From NCBI RefSeq assembly GCF_001650695.1, contig NZ_LWQS01000040.1, positions 24,299 through 88,298 of the forward strand: DNA of 64,000 bases, written 5' to 3'. This DNA comes from Chloroflexus islandicus. GTDB lineage: Bacteria > Chloroflexota > Chloroflexia > Chloroflexales > Chloroflexaceae. The position numbers and the translations under genes were made by a program. The notes beneath the pieces were generated by a model. The model ran no database searches and was not told the origin of the DNA. It saw nothing but the letters and a program-made list of their open reading frames with translations. Below are positions 52,414 through 63,391 of the stretch, one piece after another. Numbering within the stretch: the first letter of the stretch is position 1; each line of letters starts with the position of its first letter.

Positions 52414-54606
52414 TTACCGCAAGAAGGCCTCGTGCAAGCCGCCGTCAACCGTAATGATCTGGCCGGTCGTCTGGCTGAGGCGCTGGCTGAGCAGCAAGAA
52501 GAAGGCTTCAGCCTGATCTGCCGGCGTAATCGGGCGCTTGAGCAGCGACCGTTCGGCGTAGAAGCGGGCCAGTTTCTCGGTCAGCGCCTCAGTAGGTTCG
52601 TCAAGGGTGAAGGGAATGCCATACTTCGTTAGCGAGGCAATCACCCGATCCCGCGGGAACATGCCGCTGCCTTGCACAACCGTCGCCGGTGCGACGCCGT
52701 TGACCCGCACCAGCGGCGCGAGTTCGATGGCTAATTCGCGGATGAGGTGATTGGCGGCGGCTTTGCTGGTGTCGTAGGCCAGCGATCCCTTCTTGGCCAC
52801 CACGGCATTAACTGAAGTGGTAAGCACTAGATTAGCCGGCAAACCTTGCTCGCGCCAGAGCTTGGCGGCTTCGTCGGCAACCAGATAGTGGCCGGTCACG
52901 TTAATCGCAAAGGTCAGCGCCCACTGCTCGTCACGGATGCGACCTTCAGCATCGGGGGAGACGAAGATGCCGGCAGTAACGGCCACCGCGTCGAGGCCAC
53001 CGTAGGCCAGTGTCGCTTGCTGGAGCATCGCGCGCACACTTGCGCGGTCGGTGATGTCGGCCACCAAGCCAATGGCTGGGCCGCAGGCCGAAATATCGCT
53101 GCCGGCGACGCCGATCCCTAGGCCGTGCCGGTCAATGATTGCCTGCGCGGTCGCTTGCGCCGCGGCGCCGTCTTTGTCAACGCACACGATATGCGCCCCT
53201 TCGTTGGCCAAGCGCAGCGCCACCTCGCGCCCGATCCCGCTGCCGCCACCTACCACTGCGATCACCTGCCGGGCTAGCTCTTTTTCCGGCGGCATGCGCC
53301 GCAGCTTCGCCTCTTCGAGCTGCCAATACTCGATATCAAACGCCTCTTGCAGCGGCAGCGCCACATACTCATCAATCGCCTCGGCCCCGCGCATCACCTC
53401 GATTGCCGCAGTATAGAACTCGGCGGTCACTCGCGACTCGCTCTTGTCTTTGCCCCACGTAATCATGCCCAAACCGGGAATAAGAATCACGGTCGGGTTC
53501 GGATCGCGCATCGGCGGCGAATCGGGCCGGCGGTGGGTTTCGTAGTAGCGGGTGTAATCGGCGCGATAGCCCTCAAGGCCATCAGCTAGCTTGCGGCGCA
53601 GATCGGCCAGACTCTCGGCCTGCGGGTTCCAGTCAATATAGAGTGGTTTGATCTTGGTGCGCAGGAAGTGGTCGGGACAACTAGTGCCCAGCTCAGCCAA
53701 ACGCGGCGCATCAACGCTATTGACAAAGCGCAGAGTGCGCTCATCGTCTTGAATGGTGGCGATAAACCGGCGCTGGCGGCTGATCTGGCCGCGCAACCAC
53801 GGCAAGATGGCTGCCAGCGTCTCCCGCCGCTCAGCGAGCGGTAACGCAGCATACTTCGGCCCGCCGAAGGTCGCGTCACCGCGATCACGCTCTTCGATAT
53901 AGCGCGCCGCCCGCTCGATCAGCTCGAGCGTGCGCTCGTAGCACTCTTGATCATCATCGGCCCAATTGATCAAGCCGTGCCCGCCCAAAATCACTCCCTT
54001 CGCCTGCGGATGCTCGCGGCAAATCCGTTCCAGCGTCATCCCCAAATCAAAACCGGGCCGCTGCCACGGCGTCCAAATCACCTCATCGCCGTAGATCTCG
54101 CGAGTCAGCCGCTCGCCGTTGCGCGAGGCAGCAATCGCGATCACCGCATTGGGATGCATGTGATCGACGTGGCGGTAGGGAATGAAGGCATGGAGCGGGG
54201 TATCGATCGACGACGCACGCGGGTTGAGATTGAAGGTGCAATGGGGGTAGAGATCAACCATCGCGTCTTCGATGGCCGTTTTCGGGCCACGGTTGGGATC
54301 GCGCAGATAGATCGCGCGCAATTCACGCAACTTGTTCAACTCGAGCGAGGCGAAATTGGCGCGCGTGCTGGTGCGCAGGTCGCCGCCCGACCCCTTCACC
54401 CACAACACCTCAACCGGCGCACCGGTCAGCGGATCGCGCTCGCTGATTTTAGCCGACGTATTGCCGCCGCCGGTGTTGGTGATACGCTGATCGCTGCCGA
54501 GCAGGTTCGAGCGATAGACCAGCCGGGCCACCGGATCGAGCGTCGCAGCATACGCTGCATCCCAGCCGTAAGAGACGTGGCGAAAACGAGTGGTATCTGT
54601 GTTCAT
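52414..54606 (-). CDS. rhaEW: Bifunctional rhamnulose-1-phosphate aldolase / L-lactaldehyde dehydrogenase
   Basis: The 730-residue fusion has a class II (zinc) aldolase domain (about residues 1-420: TNTGGGNTSAKI, VLWVKGSGGDLRT, the His-bearing FIPYRHVDHMHPNAVIAI and ILGGHGLINWADD) and a short-chain dehydrogenase domain (about 440-730: AVVGGGSGIGREVAL, catalytic Tyr/Lys in YDTSKAAANH, and TVDGGLHEAFLR). The aldolase splits rhamnulose-1-P to DHAP and lactaldehyde; the SDR half is assigned to NAD-dependent lactaldehyde oxidation as reported for this fusion in Chloroflexus and others. GGGAG precedes the ATG at 54606. Position in the rha operon supports the call. Confidence 0.92.
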   Translation of the reverse strand: MNTDTTRFRHVSYGWDAAYAATLDPVARLVYRSNLLGSDQRITNTGGGNTSAKISERDPLTGAPVEVLWVKGSGGDLRTSTRANFASLELNKLRELRAIYLRDPNRGPKTAIEDAMVDLYPHCTFNLNPRASSIDTPLHAFIPYRHVDHMHPNAVIAIAASRNGERLTREIYGDEVIWTPWQRPGFDLGMTLERICREHPQAKGVILGGHGLINWADDDQECYERTLELIERAARYIEERDRGDATFGGPKYAALPLAERRETLAAILPWLRGQISRQRRFIATIQDDERTLRFVNSVDAPRLAELGTSCPDHFLRTKIKPLYIDWNPQAESLADLRRKLADGLEGYRADYTRYYETHRRPDSPPMRDPNPTVILIPGLGMITWGKDKSESRVTAEFYTAAIEVMRGAEAIDEYVALPLQEAFDIEYWQLEEAKLRRMPPEKELARQVIAVVGGGSGIGREVALRLANEGAHIVCVDKDGAAAQATAQAIIDRHGLGIGVAGSDISACGPAIGLVADITDRASVRAMLQQATLAYGGLDAVAVTAGIFVSPDAEGRIRDEQWALTFAINVTGHYLVADEAAKLWREQGLPANLVLTTSVNAVVAKKGSLAYDTSKAAANHLIRELAIELAPLVRVNGVAPATVVQGSGMFPRDRVIASLTKYGIPFTLDEPTEALTEKLARFYAERSLLKRPITPADQAEAFFLLLSQRLSQTTGQIITVDGGLHEAFLR

Positions 54607-54659
54607 CAGGAAACTCCCTGTTTCGGTAGACAAGCGTGCGAGCAGCATTGTTGCGAGGA

Positions 54660-55940
54660 TCAGCGCGCAGCCAACACCTCCGCTTCGTAGCGCTTAATCT
54701 CGTTGAGGAAACTCGCCCCGACCGACACATCGTTGCGGTAGCAATAGACATCCCACACCGCCTGCCATGGCATCCCCTTCAGCTCTTCGAGCAGCGCAAG
54801 CCGGGCTGTCGTATCGCCGGCTAGTTCGAGTTCGCGCAACCGAGCGGTGGGTTCGAGCAGCGCCACCAGCAGAGCGCGCAACGCATTCCGCGCGCCAATC
54901 GTCCATGCCGCAACCCGGTTGATGCTAGCATCAAAGAAATCGAGACCAATGTGCGTGCGGGTGAGAAAACCGCCGCGCACCACCTCGTGCATGATTGCCT
55001 GCGTTTCGTCAGAGAGGGTCACAACGTGATCGCTATCCCAGCGCACCCCCCGGCTGACGTGCAGCAACAGTTCATCAACAAACAGCAACACCGATGAGAT
55101 TTTATCCGAGATGGTCTCGGTGGGATGGAAATGGCCGCTATCGAGACAGAGCAACAGACCGGGATGGCTGACGGCGTAGCCGAGGTAGAACTCGTGTGAA
55201 CCGACAACGTAGCTCTCGGAACCAATGCCGAAGAGCTTAGCTTCCACCGCGTCGCGATTGTGAGCCGGATCGAGCGGTTCGGCCAGAATCGCGTCGAGCG
55301 ACTCGCGCAGGCGCTGGCGCGGCCCTAACCGGTCAACCGGCGTATCCTTCATACCATCAGGGATCCAGATGTTCGTGACGCAAGGCGTGCCGAGTTCACG
55401 GCCAAAATGGGCGCCGATTCGCCGGCATGCAATGCAATGGTCAATCCAGAAGCGGCGAATGGCGGGATCGGGATGGGCCAACGTCATACCATCGGCAGCC
55501 AGCGGGTGCGAAAAGCAGGTGGGGTTAAAGTCGATACCGTGACCGTTGGTCTTAGCCCAATCGAGCCACGTGGCAAAGTGTTCAGGGCGTAGCTCGTCAC
55601 GGCTGACCTTCACGCCGCTGGTTTCGGCATAGATTGCGTGCAGATTCAAGCGATGGCGGCCCGGCAACAAACGGTACACCAGATCGAGATCGCTCCGCAG
55701 CTCATCGCCGTTGCGCGCCTTGCCCGGATAATTACCGGTCGCGGCGATCCCGCCTTCGAGCGGGCCGCCGGGATTCTCAAACCCGCCGACATCATCGCCT
55801 TGCCAACAATGCAGACTCAGGCTCACGGTCGCCAGCGTCGCCAGCGCCGCTTCTGTATCAACCCCAAGCGCCGCATAGCGATCGCGGGCCACCGCATAGG
55901 CCGCCTCGATCTGCGCTGAAGTTGGAGCAGGAAAGGTCAT
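54660..55940 (-). CDS. rhaA: L-rhamnose isomerase
   Basis: RhaA converts L-rhamnose to L-rhamnulose. The 426-residue protein is of the E. coli type: [20 protein letters not shown] near residue 45, [64 protein letters not shown], and the metal-ligand string [14 protein letters not shown]. The C-terminus reads [23 protein letters not shown] precedes the ATG. It starts 78 bases after the mutarotase gene and precedes the aldolase fusion by 53 bases in the operon. Confidence 0.95.
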   Translation of the reverse strand: MTFPAPTSAQIEAAYAVARDRYAALGVDTEAALATLATVSLSLHCWQGDDVGGFENPGGPLEGGIAATGNYPGKARNGDELRSDLDLVYRLLPGRHRLNLHAIYAETSGVKVSRDELRPEHFATWLDWAKTNGHGIDFNPTCFSHPLAADGMTLAHPDPAIRRFWIDHCIACRRIGAHFGRELGTPCVTNIWIPDGMKDTPVDRLGPRQRLRESLDAILAEPLDPAHNRDAVEAKLFGIGSESYVVGSHEFYLGYAVSHPGLLLCLDSGHFHPTETISDKISSVLLFVDELLLHVSRGVRWDSDHVVTLSDETQAIMHEVVRGGFLTRTHIGLDFFDASINRVAAWTIGARNALRALLVALLEPTARLRELELAGDTTARLALLEELKGMPWQAVWDVYCYRNDVSVGASFLNEIKRYEAEVLAAR

Positions 55941-56018
55941 CGTCTTCTCCCGTCTGTTAGGTTAGCTGTACCGCAGAGCACGCAGAGGGCGCAGAGGCAA
56001 AACCGCTATGCCCCTTCC

Positions 56019-56342
56019 TCAATCGAGATGAAACACCTCTTCGAGCTGCACCATGCTCTGATCGGCATACGCGCCGCTCAGATTCTCGAAATAAGGAGCC
56101 ATCATCGCCTGCCAGCGGGCATTCACCTCTTCAGTAGCCATACCGGCCAGCGCCTGCTCGAAGCTCTCTGGCACTTCGACATAGCCAAACAGTAGACCAT
56201 CATCGCGCATAAAGAGGGTATAGTTATGCCAGCCGTGCCGGCGCAGCGCATCGAGCATCTCTGGCCAGACATTGGCGTGATGGGCTTTGTATTCGTCGAT
56301 CAGTTCTGGTTTGACTTTAAGGGTAAAACCGACTCGTTTCAT
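56019..56342 (-). CDS. rhaM: L-rhamnose mutarotase
   Basis: RhaM interconverts alpha- and beta-L-rhamnose for the isomerase. The 107-residue ferredoxin-like protein has KRVGFTLKVKPELIDEYKAHHANVWPEM (split at the usual His22-type position), HNYTLFMRDDGLLFGYVEV and the C-terminal ARWQAMMAPYFENL. The ATG at 56342 is preferred to one at 56390 because the fold starts there. It is the first gene after a 1.15-kb repeat-filled gap from the transporter genes. Confidence 0.93.
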   Translation of the reverse strand: MKRVGFTLKVKPELIDEYKAHHANVWPEMLDALRRHGWHNYTLFMRDDGLLFGYVEVPESFEQALAGMATEEVNARWQAMMAPYFENLSGAYADQSMVQLEEVFHLD

Positions 56343-57496
56343 AAGAACCTCGCTGATTCTCATCTGGTGAGGATCGGGCTTCATTAACAACGCCTGCTAC
56401 GCAGGCGCTCCACTGTCATTGCGAACCGCACCTAGCGGCAGCGCGGCGCGATGCCTAGGCGGTGCAGCACTCGCTCGTCTCTTGTCATTGCGAGGACGCG
56501 CCGCGCTGGCCATCATCCCCTTACCGCGTCTGTATGACTGGCGCGGCGCGTCCGCAGCAATCCCCCGCGAGTGCGGATGGCATCCACTGCCCGCCTTTCC
56601 TGCAACCGATCCCAGTAACCCACTCTTCCCGCTCCAGCAGGAGATTGCTTCGGGGGCTGCGCCCCCTCGCAATGACAGCGATCGAGCGGACGTCATCCAC
56701 TGCCTGCCCGTTCTGCAACCGATCCCTGTAACCCACGCTTCCCGCTCCAGTAGGAGATTGCTGCGGGGGCTACGCACCTTCGCAATGACATGGTGGACGG
56801 TCGTTGCGCAGATGGGCTTGGAGATACTGCCTTCTCCCCAACCCTCCCCGCTGGGCTGCAAGGGCGGACAGAACCTCTGATCCGGTACCCGGCCCTGAAG
56901 GGCCGGGCTAGTGTTACGAAGCCCGCTTGCGCGGGCTGATGCCCCCACCCCTTGCCCCTCCCCCGCTGGGGGAGGGGTGATGGGGCGTAGAGCGCTGGAC
57001 GTTGAGGCATCGCAGAGCGATCAACAGGTGCGCTCAACCACTATGGTTTGTCCGCCCCTCAACCCGCTGGGGTTCAGTCCGGTACCCGGCCCTGAAGGGC
57101 CGGGCTACATGTAGAAGCCCGCTGCGCGGGCTGATGCCCCCACCCCTTGCCCCTCCCCCGCTGGGGGAGGGGTGATGGGGCGTGGAGCACCGGACGTTGA
57201 GGCATCGCACAGCGCTCAGCAGGTGTGCTTAACCACATGGTTTGTCCGCCCCTCAACCCACTGGAGGAGTGAGGCGCATCCCCCCTCCCCGCTTGTCATT
57301 GCAAGGATGCGCCGCGTACAACACCCTCCTATCCCAGTAACTCACTCTTCCCGCTCCAGCAGGAGATTGCTTCGGGGGAAGGCACACTGCAACGCAGTGT
57401 ACCTACACCCCCTCGCAATGACAGTGGGCAACCGGATGCCTTCCGTTCGCTGCCTTCCTGTAAACGGCCTGCGATGGTAAAGCCCTACATCTCGCC
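56343..57496. repeat. Repeat-filled gap inside the rha cluster
   Basis: GTCATTGCGAG inverted-repeat units occupy 56413-56790 and 57293-57425, with their ends in opposite orientation (GTCATTGCGAGG and CCTCGCAATGAC). Two MITE-like copies lie between (about 56855-57064 and 57068-57260). I see no ORF with gene-like features and no clear second promoter, so rhaM-A-EW-B either depend on readthrough of this 1.15 kb or on a promoter I cannot recognise. Confidence 0.75.
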
Positions 57497-58630
57497 CTAC
57501 TTGTTAACGTTCTCAGCGGTGTAGACGGTGAACGGCCCCATCAGCACGCGCAACCCGTTGGGCCGGGTGGGGTCTTTCTCAATGGTGTACGACCCCATCC
57601 GTCCAGCGTTAAACCGCTCGCCTTCGACGCCTTGCAGTTGGCCGGTGGCCAGACCGTAAGCGAGATAGTAGGTCAAGTAGCCAAGGTCTTTGAAGCTCCA
57701 CAGCGCAAACTGCGGCGCGCACCCGCTCAGGGTGTAGCTAGCCATCTCGGACGGCAAGCCCAAGCCCGACACCTTCACCTTGTCGCACAACCCTTCGTCG
57801 GTCATCGCCTTGGCCGCCGCCGCAATCCCCACCGTCGTCGGCGCCATAATCAGCTTCAGGTTCGGGTACTTATCCACCAGCGCCAGCGCTTGGTTGTAGC
57901 TCTCTTCCGACTGGTCGTTGCCGTACACCGTATCCACCAGCTTCAGATTAGCGTACTTCGGCTCGGCCAGCACCTGCTTCATCGATGCGATCCACGCATT
58001 CTGGTTCGCCGCGTCGGGCGAGGCCGACAAGATCGCAAATTCACCACCTTGCGGGCCAAGGATCGACAGCGCCATATCCGCCATCACCCGGCCCGTCTCG
58101 TTGAAGTCAACCTGCGCCACGAACACGCTCTCGCCTTGCGCCGACGGGATGGGTGAATCCCACGTCACCACCTTCACCCCCGCCGCCTGCGCCGCTTGCG
58201 CCGCCGCCGCAATCTGGTCGCCGGCGTTGTTCGAGAGCATCACCGCCTTCACCCCCTGCGTCGCCGCGTTGGTCAGTGTCTCGATCTGCCCCGCCACCGA
58301 GTTCTCTGCCGTCGGGCCGGTGAAGATCAGGTTGCCTTTATTGCCCAGCTCGGCGTGAGCCTCCTTCGCGCCTTCGTAGGCCTGATCAAAGACGGCGATG
58401 CCGAGGAACTTGGGCAACAGGATCATGTTGATATCAAGACCGGGGGTCGCCGAGACCACACCACCGGTCGGAGCAGTGGTCGGCGCCGGAGCGCTGGTCG
58501 GCGCCGGAGCGCTCGTCGGCGCCGGGGCGCTGGTCGGCGCAGGTGTCTGCGATTGCGGCGTACAGGCCGCTAACAACAAGGCAATGATCAGCGTGACGGC
58601 AAAGAACAGATGTCGTTTGGTCGCCTGCAT
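57497..58630 (-). CDS. rhaS: Rhamnose ABC transporter substrate-binding lipoprotein
   Basis: The 377-residue protein has a lipobox (IIALLLAAC, Cys26), a linker of four APAPTS-type hexapeptide repeats (about residues 31-55) and a periplasmic-binding-protein type 1 domain with [44 protein letters not shown] and [12 protein letters not shown], as in the autoinducer-2/ribose/rhamnose receptors. Its place between permeases and rhaM points to rhamnose. The ATG at 58630 with GAGGAG nine bases upstream is preferred to the GTG six bases earlier. The linker tethers the receptor to the outer face of the membrane. Confidence 0.9.
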   Translation of the reverse strand: MQATKRHLFFAVTLIIALLLAACTPQSQTPAPTSAPAPTSAPAPTSAPAPTTAPTGGVVSATPGLDINMILLPKFLGIAVFDQAYEGAKEAHAELGNKGNLIFTGPTAENSVAGQIETLTNAATQGVKAVMLSNNAGDQIAAAAQAAQAAGVKVVTWDSPIPSAQGESVFVAQVDFNETGRVMADMALSILGPQGGEFAILSASPDAANQNAWIASMKQVLAEPKYANLKLVDTVYGNDQSEESYNQALALVDKYPNLKLIMAPTTVGIAAAAKAMTDEGLCDKVKVSGLGLPSEMASYTLSGCAPQFALWSFKDLGYLTYYLAYGLATGQLQGVEGERFNAGRMGSYTIEKDPTRPNGLRVLMGPFTVYTAENVNK

Positions 58631-58687
58631 GGGCACACTCCTCTCACCACGAGTACAGCTTGAACACCACTGTTCGCAAACTATCAG

Positions 58688-59701
58688 CTACGATGAAACA
58701 CTCGTCTCAACGCCGGTCTGCACCTCCTTTCGTTGCACGGCGCGCCGCTGCCAGCGTTCACGCGCCATCTGCGCGAGATTGGGCAACAACACCGACAAAA
58801 TCAACAACATCCCAACCACGCCGGTCTGCACGTTGCCGGTTACATTGAGCAACGACATGCCGTTGCGCAGGTTGAGGATGACGAGAATAGACAGGCCCAC
58901 GCCGGCCAGATTGCCAGTGCCGCCAAAGATGCTCACCCCGCCGAGCAACACCATCGTGATGATGTCGAGCTCGAAACCATCAGCGGTATTGCCGCGCACC
59001 GCACCAAGACGGGCGGCGAGCAAGACGCCAGCCAGCGCAGCGACCAAGCCGGAAGCGATAAACAGGCCGAGTTTGAGGCGGGGAACATCGATGCCGGAAT
59101 AGCGAGCTACGGCGGCATTGTGGCCGATTACATAAACCAAGCGGCCTACGCCAGAGTATTGCAGCACGATCAACGCCAGCGTAAACAGCAGCGCAAAGAG
59201 GATCAGGCTAAAGGGAAACGGGCCAATCAATGGCTGCTGGCCGAGCGCGGTAAACCATGCCGGAAAACCGCCGATTGAGCGATCTTCGATCAAGATGCGG
59301 GCCACACCGCGGAAACCGATCATGCCGGCCAGCGTGACGGCCAACGACGGCAGACCAACATAGGCCACCCAAAAGCCGTTGAAGGCGCCACAGAGCACAC
59401 CGGCCAGCAGCGCCACCACGATCGCCCACTCCATCGGGACGCCGCGATCAAACAGCACTGCCACGATACAGGCGGCCAAGCCCATGACCGACGCCACCGA
59501 CAGATCGATCTCGCCGTTGATGATGATAAAGGTCATCACCAGTGCGACAATAATCTTCTCGATCGACAACTGAAAGAGATTGATCTGGTTATTTAAGCTC
59601 ACATACGCCGGAGCGAGGTTGGCATTCACTGCTGCTACCAACACCAAAATCGCCAGCAGCAACCCTTCCCAGCTCAGCAGGCGGCGCAACTTAGCCTTCA
59701 T
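58688..59701 (-). CDS. rhaQ: Rhamnose ABC transporter permease
   Basis: The 337-residue BPD_transp_2-type permease has about ten hydrophobic helices, the family segment [17 protein letters not shown] near residue 65, [19 protein letters not shown] and [21 protein letters not shown] near the C-terminus. It pairs with the permease encoded upstream, whose stop it overlaps by 11 bases. The charged C-terminus ([17 protein letters not shown]) faces the cytoplasm. The assignment to P or Q in rhizobial nomenclature is by order only. Confidence 0.88.
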   Translation of the reverse strand: MKAKLRRLLSWEGLLLAILVLVAAVNANLAPAYVSLNNQINLFQLSIEKIIVALVMTFIIINGEIDLSVASVMGLAACIVAVLFDRGVPMEWAIVVALLAGVLCGAFNGFWVAYVGLPSLAVTLAGMIGFRGVARILIEDRSIGGFPAWFTALGQQPLIGPFPFSLILFALLFTLALIVLQYSGVGRLVYVIGHNAAVARYSGIDVPRLKLGLFIASGLVAALAGVLLAARLGAVRGNTADGFELDIITMVLLGGVSIFGGTGNLAGVGLSILVILNLRNGMSLLNVTGNVQTGVVGMLLILSVLLPNLAQMARERWQRRAVQRKEVQTGVETSVSS

Positions 59702-60722
59702 TGCTCACCTCCGCGCGCAGTGCCGGTGCGGCCCAGATCCGGCGCAACCAGCCCAAGATGACCGAGTCGGAAGCCACTGCCAGCAGGATCAGCAAGCCAA
59801 GCAACGCATCGCGCCAAAACTCGCTGATACCGAGCCAGCGCAGCAACCCCTGCCCTAACAGATCGATCAGGAACGCGCCGAGCAACGCTCCCAGCACCGT
59901 GCCCGAACCGCCGAAGGTATTGACGCCGCCAACCACCACTGCCGCCACCGACTCAAGCTCGATCCCTTGCCCGGCCACCGCGGTGATGTTGCCGAAACGG
60001 GCAAGGAACAGAAAACCGGCCATACCAGCCAGCATCCCGCAAAGCACAAACGCCGCCAACACCGTGCGTTGCGCCGGCAAACCGGCAAACCGGGCCGCTT
60101 CGGGATTAGAGCCAATCGCATACAAGCGCCGGCCAAACACGGTATAGGCCAGCACAAACTGAAACACGACCACAGCGGCAATGGTGATCGCAAACAACGG
60201 ACGCACCGCGAAATCACCGATCGTAAAGATCGTTTGCCGGCTCAGCTCAACCACCCATGACGGCAGCGAATCGACCGTAATCGTGCGCGCGTTGGCATAG
60301 TTGATCAGCAACATGCGGTAGATCGCCAGCGTACCGAGGGTGGTGATAATTGCCGGCACCCGGCCGTAGGCGACGATCAGGCCATTCACCAACCCCAACG
60401 CACCGCCGGTCAACACCGCCAAGACCACCGCCATCACCGGTGGCAGACCGGGATTGGCAGCCAGTTGCGATCCGACAAAATAGGCAGTAAAGCCAACGAT
60501 CGACCCCACCGACAGATCGATATTGCGCGTCAAGACTACCAGCGTCTGACCAATCGCCACCATACCGACGATCGCAACGCTGGAGGTAATGCGATTGAAG
60601 GTGCGAGCCGACAGAAAGTTCTCGATCTGCCAACCAAAGATCAGCAGCGCAATCACAATCAGCCCGACCAAACTCAGCTCGCGGATCTGCTCTGGCCTCA
60701 TCCGCTGTCGCCATGTGTGCAT
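59691..60722 (-). CDS. rhaP: Rhamnose ABC transporter permease
   Basis: The 343-residue permease has the same fold: [22 protein letters not shown] (about residue 66, split), [19 protein letters not shown] and [24 protein letters not shown]. The two permeases form the membrane channel with the RhaT ATPase. The start at 60722 is chosen because GGAGCGACGTG precedes it and an upstream reading to 60857 would lie within the ATPase gene. It follows the ATPase by 43 bases. Confidence 0.88.
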   Translation of the reverse strand: MHTWRQRMRPEQIRELSLVGLIVIALLIFGWQIENFLSARTFNRITSSVAIVGMVAIGQTLVVLTRNIDLSVGSIVGFTAYFVGSQLAANPGLPPVMAVVLAVLTGGALGLVNGLIVAYGRVPAIITTLGTLAIYRMLLINYANARTITVDSLPSWVVELSRQTIFTIGDFAVRPLFAITIAAVVVFQFVLAYTVFGRRLYAIGSNPEAARFAGLPAQRTVLAAFVLCGMLAGMAGFLFLARFGNITAVAGQGIELESVAAVVVGGVNTFGGSGTVLGALLGAFLIDLLGQGLLRWLGISEFWRDALLGLLILLAVASDSVILGWLRRIWAAPALRAEVSNEG

Positions 60723-60765
60723 CACGTCGCTCCTATTGCGTTTCTGCTCATCACTTCGGCCGTTG

Positions 60766-62265
60766 CTACGCCGCATCGCGCTGGCCCATCGCCGCCGCCA
60801 ACACCCGCTCTTGGGTCGCCTCGTGACGGGTAAAGACGGCCATCTGCCGGCCTTCACGCATTACCAACACCCGATCGCTCATCGCCAACACTTCGGGCAA
60901 ATCGGAAGAGATGAGAATGATCGCGATCCCTTCAGCGGCCAAGTCATCGATCATCTGATGCACCTCAGCCTTCGCGCCGACATCGATCCCGCGCGTCGGC
61001 TCGTCGAGAATCAGCAGGCGCGGACGGGTATTCAGCCACTTGCTCAGCATCACCTTCTGCTGATTGCCGCCCGACAACTTGCCCACCTCCACCTCAACCG
61101 AGGGCGCACGGATCGCCAGCCGGCGGCGAAACTCCTCGGCAGTATCCGTTTCGGCTGGCCGGCGCAACAACCCCAGTGGATTGAGGTAGCGGCGCAAGGT
61201 GGGCAGCGTGATATTGGCCGCAATCGACATTGGCAGCGACAAACCTAGCCCGCGCCGATCCTCGCTCACGTAGGCAATGCCATGGCGCATCGCTTGGCGC
61301 GGGTTGGTGATCCGCACCGGCTGGCCAGCAATCGTGATCGTGCCCTGATCCGCCGGAGCGATGCCGAACAACGCTAAACCGACATCGGTACGGCGCGCGC
61401 CGACCAAGCCGGCAAAACCGAGCACCTCACCGGCGCGCACATCGAACGAAACGCCATGAAATGCGCCTTGACGGCCCAAATCACGCACCTGCACCAGCAC
61501 CTCATCGCGCACGGTATGCCGGCGCGGGAAGAGCTGCTCGACGCTGCGCCCGGCCATATCGCGGATAGCCTGCTCGACGGTGACATCAGCTCGCGGCGCC
61601 GACGAAATCAACCGGCCATCGCGAAAGACCGTAATCCGGTCGGCGATGTCAAACACCTCTTCCAACCGGTGGGAAATAAAGAGAATGGCCACTCCCTGCG
61701 CGCGCAGCCGGCGCACAATCGCAAAGAGTTGCTCGACCTCGTGCGCCGACAACGCCGCTGTCGGTTCATCCATAATCAGCACGCGCACCTGCAACGACAG
61801 CGCTTTGGCAATCTCAACCGTTTGTTGGGCAGCCACACTCAAGCCACGCGCCGGTTGGCGCACATCGAGCCGCACGTCGAGCTGGGCCAAAATTGCTTCC
61901 GCCTCACGGTACATCTTGCCCCAATCGACCAACGGCCCGCGCCCGGCATGGGCAATAAAGATATTTTCAGCCACATTCAGATCGGGATACATCAGCGGCT
62001 CTTGATAAATCGCCGCAATCCCCAACCGCTGCGCCTCTAGCGTGCTGCCGATCCGCACCGGACGGCCATCGAGCAGAATCTGGCCGCTATCGGGCTGATG
62101 CACCCCGGTCATAATCTTGATCAGAGTTGATTTTCCGGCGCCATTCTCACCCAGCAGCGCATGCACCTCACCAGGGTAGAGACGCAGACTCACGCCGGCC
62201 AAGGCCTGCGTGCTGCCGAACCGCCGCGAAATATCGCGCATCTCCAACACAGGAGCACCTTGCAT
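60766..62265 (-). CDS. rhaT: Rhamnose ABC transporter ATP-binding protein (two fused domains)
   Basis: The 499-residue protein has two ABC domains, as in RbsA/RhaT. Domain 1 has Walker [10 protein letters not shown] (about residue 38), signature [15 protein letters not shown] and Walker [14 protein letters not shown]. Domain 2 has a degenerate Walker A (GLVGARRTD), signature [15 protein letters not shown] and Walker [18 protein letters not shown]. The asymmetry is normal for sugar ABC ATPases. It powers rhamnose import through the two permeases. It starts ten bases after the regulator gene in the same operon. Confidence 0.93.
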   Translation of the reverse strand: MQGAPVLEMRDISRRFGSTQALAGVSLRLYPGEVHALLGENGAGKSTLIKIMTGVHQPDSGQILLDGRPVRIGSTLEAQRLGIAAIYQEPLMYPDLNVAENIFIAHAGRGPLVDWGKMYREAEAILAQLDVRLDVRQPARGLSVAAQQTVEIAKALSLQVRVLIMDEPTAALSAHEVEQLFAIVRRLRAQGVAILFISHRLEEVFDIADRITVFRDGRLISSAPRADVTVEQAIRDMAGRSVEQLFPRRHTVRDEVLVQVRDLGRQGAFHGVSFDVRAGEVLGFAGLVGARRTDVGLALFGIAPADQGTITIAGQPVRITNPRQAMRHGIAYVSEDRRGLGLSLPMSIAANITLPTLRRYLNPLGLLRRPAETDTAEEFRRRLAIRAPSVEVEVGKLSGGNQQKVMLSKWLNTRPRLLILDEPTRGIDVGAKAEVHQMIDDLAAEGIAIILISSDLPEVLAMSDRVLVMREGRQMAVFTRHEATQERVLAAAMGQRDAA

Positions 62266-62275
62266 AGCTTCCTCG

Positions 62276-63058
62276 CTACACGATCGTGACCGGAAAGAAT
62301 TCGGTAAAAGGGGAACTGCGTTCAGCAGCTTCCGGGCCAGCAGTGATCAGATGATGAATCCCCTCAACCGGGCAGAAGCTGGTCAGCGCGGTTTGGCCCA
62401 GTTTGCTGCTGTCGAGCACCGCAATCACCCGGTCAACGTGCCGCACCATCTCGGCCTTCAACAACCCTTCGGGAATCGAACTTTCGGTCAACCCTTTCGC
62501 CACCGTCAACCCGCGCGCCGAAAAGAATCCCTTATCGGCGTGCAGCCGCTGCAACATCTCTTCGGCCAGTGTGCCGGTCAACGAACCGGTATCGCCGCGC
62601 ACTTGCCCGCCGATCACAATGGTCGTGATCGCCGGATAAGCTCCCAGCGCCAGCGCGAGATGCATTCCGTTGGTAATAATGGTCAGATTGCGCCGGTCGG
62701 CAATCTGGCGGGCAATGGCATAAGCCGTCGTACTGGCATCGAGCATCACCGTGTCACCATCAACGATCAGTTCGGCTGCTGCCCGCGCGATCCGCTCCTT
62801 TTCCGCCGACTGCACCTTGAGGCGCGACGCGAAACTGCCTTCCGGCCACAGCGGACGGTCGAGCACTGCGCCACCCCACACCCGTCGCAGCAAGCCTTCG
62901 CGTTCGAGCAGCGCAAAATCGCTGCGGATCGTCACTTCGGAAACACCCAACTGTTCGGCGCACCACTTCACCGTCACTTGGCCGTGACGTTGCAACAGCG
63001 CCATAATCTGGTCGCGCCGCACTTCCGGCGGGAGCGCATCGTTGTGCTGTTCTACCAT
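62276..63058 (-). CDS. rhaR: DeoR-family regulator of rhamnose utilisation
   Basis: The 260-residue protein has an N-terminal HTH (about 13-60: [35 protein letters not shown] split at the usual turn) and the DeoR sensor domain (about 80-250) with [46 protein letters not shown] and [20 protein letters not shown]. Members bind phosphorylated sugar intermediates. It heads the rha operon and a 16-bp imperfect palindrome lies near its promoter, so local autoregulation and operon control are likely. In Chloroflexus a DeoR-type RhaR has been described for this pathway. Confidence 0.92.
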   Translation of the reverse strand: MVEQHNDALPPEVRRDQIMALLQRHGQVTVKWCAEQLGVSEVTIRSDFALLEREGLLRRVWGGAVLDRPLWPEGSFASRLKVQSAEKERIARAAAELIVDGDTVMLDASTTAYAIARQIADRRNLTIITNGMHLALALGAYPAITTIVIGGQVRGDTGSLTGTLAEEMLQRLHADKGFFSARGLTVAKGLTESSIPEGLLKAEMVRHVDRVIAVLDSSKLGQTALTSFCPVEGIHHLITAGPEAAERSSPFTEFFPVTIV

Positions 63059-63191
63059 GCACCTTGCCCTATTCTGACCGGCAAACCGCAGAATGCTGCG
63101 TCACACGAGGTTTACCCCGTCGCAATCGCTGTGATAACGAACAGACCAACCGCCTGCTTGGGCATTCATACTGTCCGGGAATTGTTTTCAT

Positions 63192-63220
63192 AGTCTAGAG
63201 CAATTTTCAAAGTTTGTCAA
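63192..63220 (-). promoter_or_regulatory. rha operon promoter
   Basis: On the minus strand -35 TTGACA (complement at 63215-63220), 17 bases, then -10 TAGACT (complement at 63192-63197). Transcription would start near 63185, leaving an untranslated leader of about 125 bases before rhaR. Confidence 0.75.
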
Positions 63221-63225
63221 GTACT

Positions 63226-63241
63226 TTCGAGAATTTACGAA
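63226..63241. promoter_or_regulatory. Candidate RhaR operator
   Basis: TTCGAGAA-TTTACGAA is a 16-bp imperfect palindrome (six of eight positions match) five bases upstream of the -35. A looser pair of CAATTTTCAAAG and ATTGAAAG-type half sites brackets the promoter. Position beside the promoter of the operon starting with a DeoR gene supports an operator role. Confidence 0.5.
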
Positions 63242-63242
63242 T

Positions 63243-63281
63243 TAAACAAAAAATTGAAAGGCGTAGCAGTCTACGCCTTTC
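63243..63281 (-). terminator. Terminator on the minus strand upstream of the rha promoter
   Basis: GAAAGGCGTAG (63256-63266) and CTACGCCTTTC (63271-63281) form an 11-pair stem with a CAGT loop; on the minus strand AATTTTTTGTTT follows at once. It should stop leftward transcription coming from beyond the window just before the rha promoter, implying a leftward unit to the right. Confidence 0.8.
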
Positions 63282-63391
63282 TAAGCACCAAACCATTGTC
63301 ACAACGGCAGAGAGATGTCAACCTGCCCGGTCTTTTTCGCTATGCTCTGGTACAGGTTGATTCTTACGCCGCAGCCATCCTCCGTCCCAGT

